DNA of 64,000 nt, from positions 62,001-126,000 of the forward strand of contig CABJAS010000008.1 in the NCBI GenBank assembly GCA_902363625.1, in the 5' to 3' direction. A model generated the notes under the pieces. The model did not search any database and had not been told where the DNA came from. It was given only the letters and a program-made list of their open reading frames with translations. A program made the position numbers and the translations under genes. Of the stretch, positions 62,028-64,000 are shown in pieces (within the stretch, counting starts at the first letter, position 1; every line of letters starts with the position of its first letter). This stretch comes from Clostridiaceae bacterium (lineage in GTDB: Bacteria; Bacillota_I; Bacilli_A; Erysipelotrichales; Coprobacillaceae).

Positions 62028-63062
62028 TTAATTCTTTACTCTTCCTTTTTCTACATACATTTTTTCAAAATAATTTTGGTATTCTCCACTTAAAATGTTT
62101 TGCCACCATTCTTTGTTATTTAAATACCATTCAATAGTTTGCTGAATCCCTGTATCAAAATTATATTTAGGTTTCCATCCTAATTCTGTTTCTAATTTAT
62201 GAGGATCAATTGCATAACGCATATCGTGTCCTTTTCTATCTTCCACATAAGTAATCAATGATTCAGGTTTATTTAATGCTTTTAAAATAGTTTTTACAAC
62301 TTCTAAATTGGTTCTTTCATTATGTCCGCCAACATTATATACTTCTCCAACTTTTCCTTTTCTGACAATTAAGTCAATAGCAACACAATGATCATAAACA
62401 TGCAGCCAATCTCTTACATTTGCTCCATTGCCATAAACAGGTAATGATTCATCTGCCAACGCTCTTGAAATCATTAACGGAATTAATTTTTCTGGGAAAT
62501 GATAAGGTCCATAATTATTTGAACATCTGCTAATTGTCACTGGTAATCCATAAGTTCTATAGTAAGCTAAAACAAATAAATCAGCACTTGCTTTAGAAGA
62601 ACTATAAGGACTAGATGTATGCAGTGGTGTTGTTTCTGTAAAGAATAGGTCTGGACGATCTAATGGTAAATCCCCATAGACTTCGTCTGTTGAAACTTGA
62701 TGATAGCGTTTAATGCCGTATTTATTACAAGCATCTAATAATGTTGTTGTTCCTTGGATGTTTGTTTTCACAAAAATTTCCGGGTTTTCAATACTACGAT
62801 CTACATGAGATTCAGCAGCGAAATTCACCACAACATCAAATTTTTCTTCTTCAAATAATTTAAAAATAAATTCTCTGTCTGCAATATCGCCTCTAACAAA
62901 TTTATAATTTGGTTTTCCTTCTACTGGTTTACATGTCTCTAAATTACCAGCATAGGTTAATAAATCTAAGTTAACAATCATATCTTCAGGATACTTTTCA
63001 ACCATATAATGTACAAAGTTTCCACCAATGAAACCTGCTCCGCCTGTTACTAAAATCTTCAT
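62028..63062 (-). CDS. rmlB: dTDP-glucose 4,6-dehydratase
   Basis: A 344-residue extended-SDR enzyme. The NAD motif is VTGGAGFIGGNF; the catalytic set is STDEVYG and YSSSKASAD (Tyr-x-x-x-Lys); ERTNLEVV and GHDMRYAID bind the nucleotide sugar. GAAGGAG lies inside the end of rmlC, and the start directly follows the rmlC stop. Confidence 0.96.
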   Translation of the reverse strand: MKILVTGGAGFIGGNFVHYMVEKYPEDMIVNLDLLTYAGNLETCKPVEGKPNYKFVRGDIADREFIFKLFEEEKFDVVVNFAAESHVDRSIENPEIFVKTNIQGTTTLLDACNKYGIKRYHQVSTDEVYGDLPLDRPDLFFTETTPLHTSSPYSSSKASADLFVLAYYRTYGLPVTISRCSNNYGPYHFPEKLIPLMISRALADESLPVYGNGANVRDWLHVYDHCVAIDLIVRKGKVGEVYNVGGHNERTNLEVVKTILKALNKPESLITYVEDRKGHDMRYAIDPHKLETELGWKPKYNFDTGIQQTIEWYLNNKEWWQNILSGEYQNYFEKMYVEKGRVKN

Positions 63063-63638
63063 TTATTTATCTCCTTCATATACAAATTGATTATCTGATT
63101 CCTCCAAAGTCGGTCCAGTCATATCTTTGTCACTTAAAACGGGTTCAATTCCATTTAATAAGCTACCCCAATCCACATTAACTGTAGGGTCATCATAACG
63201 CATTCCACCTTCAGATTCTTTATTGTACACATTATCTACTTTATATCTAAATTCTACATCATCCGTTAAGGTTAAGAATCCATGCGCAAATCCTTGCGGA
63301 ATAAAAAACTGTCTATGATTTTCTGCGCTTAATTCTACTGATACCCATTGTCCATAAGTTGGACTCCCTTTTCGAATATCTACGGCTACATCAATTACTT
63401 TTCCTTTAGTACAAGATACTAGTTTAGACTGTGCATAAGGAGGATTTTGCCAATGAAGACCTCGCAATGTTCCTTTTTGAGCGCTAAATGACATATTGTC
63501 TTGTACAAAATCAACGGCAATGCCCATTCTTTCATATTTAGGTTTTGAATAGGTTTCTGCAAAGTAACCTCTGTGATCTCCAAAAACATCTGTTTCAACG
63601 ATTAATACACCTGGTATTTTTGTTTCAATAACGTTCAT
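63063..63638 (-). CDS. rmlC: dTDP-4-dehydrorhamnose 3,5-epimerase
   Basis: A 191-residue cupin-fold epimerase. The GTLRGLHWQ segment carries the catalytic His, and PQGFAHGFLTLTD forms the other side of the site. GAGGTG fits the ATG at 63638 better than the one at 63641. Confidence 0.94.
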   Translation of the reverse strand: MNVIETKIPGVLIVETDVFGDHRGYFAETYSKPKYERMGIAVDFVQDNMSFSAQKGTLRGLHWQNPPYAQSKLVSCTKGKVIDVAVDIRKGSPTYGQWVSVELSAENHRQFFIPQGFAHGFLTLTDDVEFRYKVDNVYNKESEGGMRYDDPTVNVDWGSLLNGIEPVLSDKDMTGPTLEESDNQFVYEGDK

Positions 63639-63649
63639 CATTACACCTC

Positions 63650-64000
63650 TTAGTCTATAAATTTACCGTCAAGAATATCTTTTAAATACTTTCCGTATTG
63701 GTTTTTCTTAAACATTTCATACGCTTCTTCCAATTTTTCTTTGCTCATCCATCCATTAGTATAAGCAATTTCCTCTAAACAAGCAATCTTTCTATTTTGA
63801 TGTGTCTCCACCGTTTTAACAAAGTTTGTTGCTTCCACTAATGATTCATGAGTCCCTGTATCCAGCCAAGTAAAACCTTGTCCTAAAAGCATAACATCCA
63901 ACATTCCTTTTTCTAAATAAATTTTATTTAAGTCTGTGATTTCTAACTCACCTCTAGGAGATGGTTGGATTGATTTAGCATATTCCACAACATGATTATC
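63650..64000 (-). CDS. rmlA: Glucose-1-phosphate thymidylyltransferase, C-terminal part only
   Basis: The last 116 codons are present; the N-terminal catalytic part lies beyond the right edge. [12 protein letters not shown], the [16 protein letters not shown] segment and the C-terminal helical [11 protein letters not shown] are typical of RmlA. The frame stays open to base 64000, so this is a window cut and not a truncation. It lies 11 bases before rmlC in the operon. Confidence 0.92.
   Translation of the reverse strand, partial: DNHVVEYAKSIQPSPRGELEITDLNKIYLEKGMLDVMLLGQGFTWLDTGTHESLVEATNFVKTVETHQNRKIACLEEIAYTNGWMSKEKLEEAYEMFKKNQYGKYLKDILDGKFID

Overview
The window is a low-GC bacterial chromosome segment, most likely from a gut Bacillota of the Erysipelotrichia type. 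This rests on AT-rich DNA, strong AGGAGG-type ribosome binding sites, a tyrosine T-box, tRNA genes that all encode CCA, an LPxTG-like sortase signal and Firmicutes-type transporters. The class assignment is an inference from gene content, not from a marker gene. Almost all genes lie on the minus strand, so the layout below is by increasing coordinate while transcription mostly runs the other way.

1-9.1 kb, core genes: a cut-off gene at the left edge, a fused amino-sugar kinase/nucleotidyltransferase, rnc, plsX, recG, an ABC-F ATPase and ddl. The ABC-F gene has an unusually elaborate leader: a consensus promoter, a basic leader peptide that ends inside a hairpin, a second long stem and two tandem intrinsic terminators. 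This looks like ribosome-mediated attenuation.

9.1-13.4 kb, accessory: a lactococcin 972-like bacteriocin cluster (membrane protein, ABC ATPase, small secreted peptide) between two 31-bp imperfect direct repeats, then remnants of a MATE efflux gene and its divergent MerR-type regulator, joined at what looks like a deletion scar.

13.4-36.9 kb: a segment bounded by two apparently identical 351-bp inverted copies of a tRNA array (Ser-fMet-Asp-Phe), the right copy being part of an 11-tRNA cluster. Inside are a 6-phospho-beta-glucosidase with an RpiR regulator, a PHP phosphatase, a 1512-residue repetitive cell-wall protein, a MutS-like membrane ATPase, a lipoprotein, an XRE regulator, a MoxR ATPase/VWA pair, a cytosolic LRR protein, an M29 aminopeptidase, a WYL regulator with a divergent isochorismatase-fold hydrolase, and a cellobiose-type PTS IIC.

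36.9-53 kb: the rest of the tRNA cluster, a polyamine transport operon (regulator-potA-potB-fused potCD), tyrA under a Tyr T-box, a heterodimeric BmrCD-type exporter downstream of NAD-salvage genes (pncA-pncB), an FMN-binding lipoprotein, a LysM protein, and a plus-strand trans-sulfuration enzyme coupled to an M28 peptidase.

53-64 kb: a rhamnose-containing surface polysaccharide locus with rmlA (cut by the right edge), rmlC, rmlB, rmlD, a DUF2142 membrane protein, five glycosyltransferases and galU. The rml genes supply dTDP-rhamnose, galU supplies UDP-glucose, and the glycosyltransferases include a DUF1972 rhamnosyltransferase-like enzyme.

The features most worth follow-up are the ABC-F leader, the inverted tRNA arrays and the bacteriocin island. 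All family names come from reading motifs by eye; no database search was possible.
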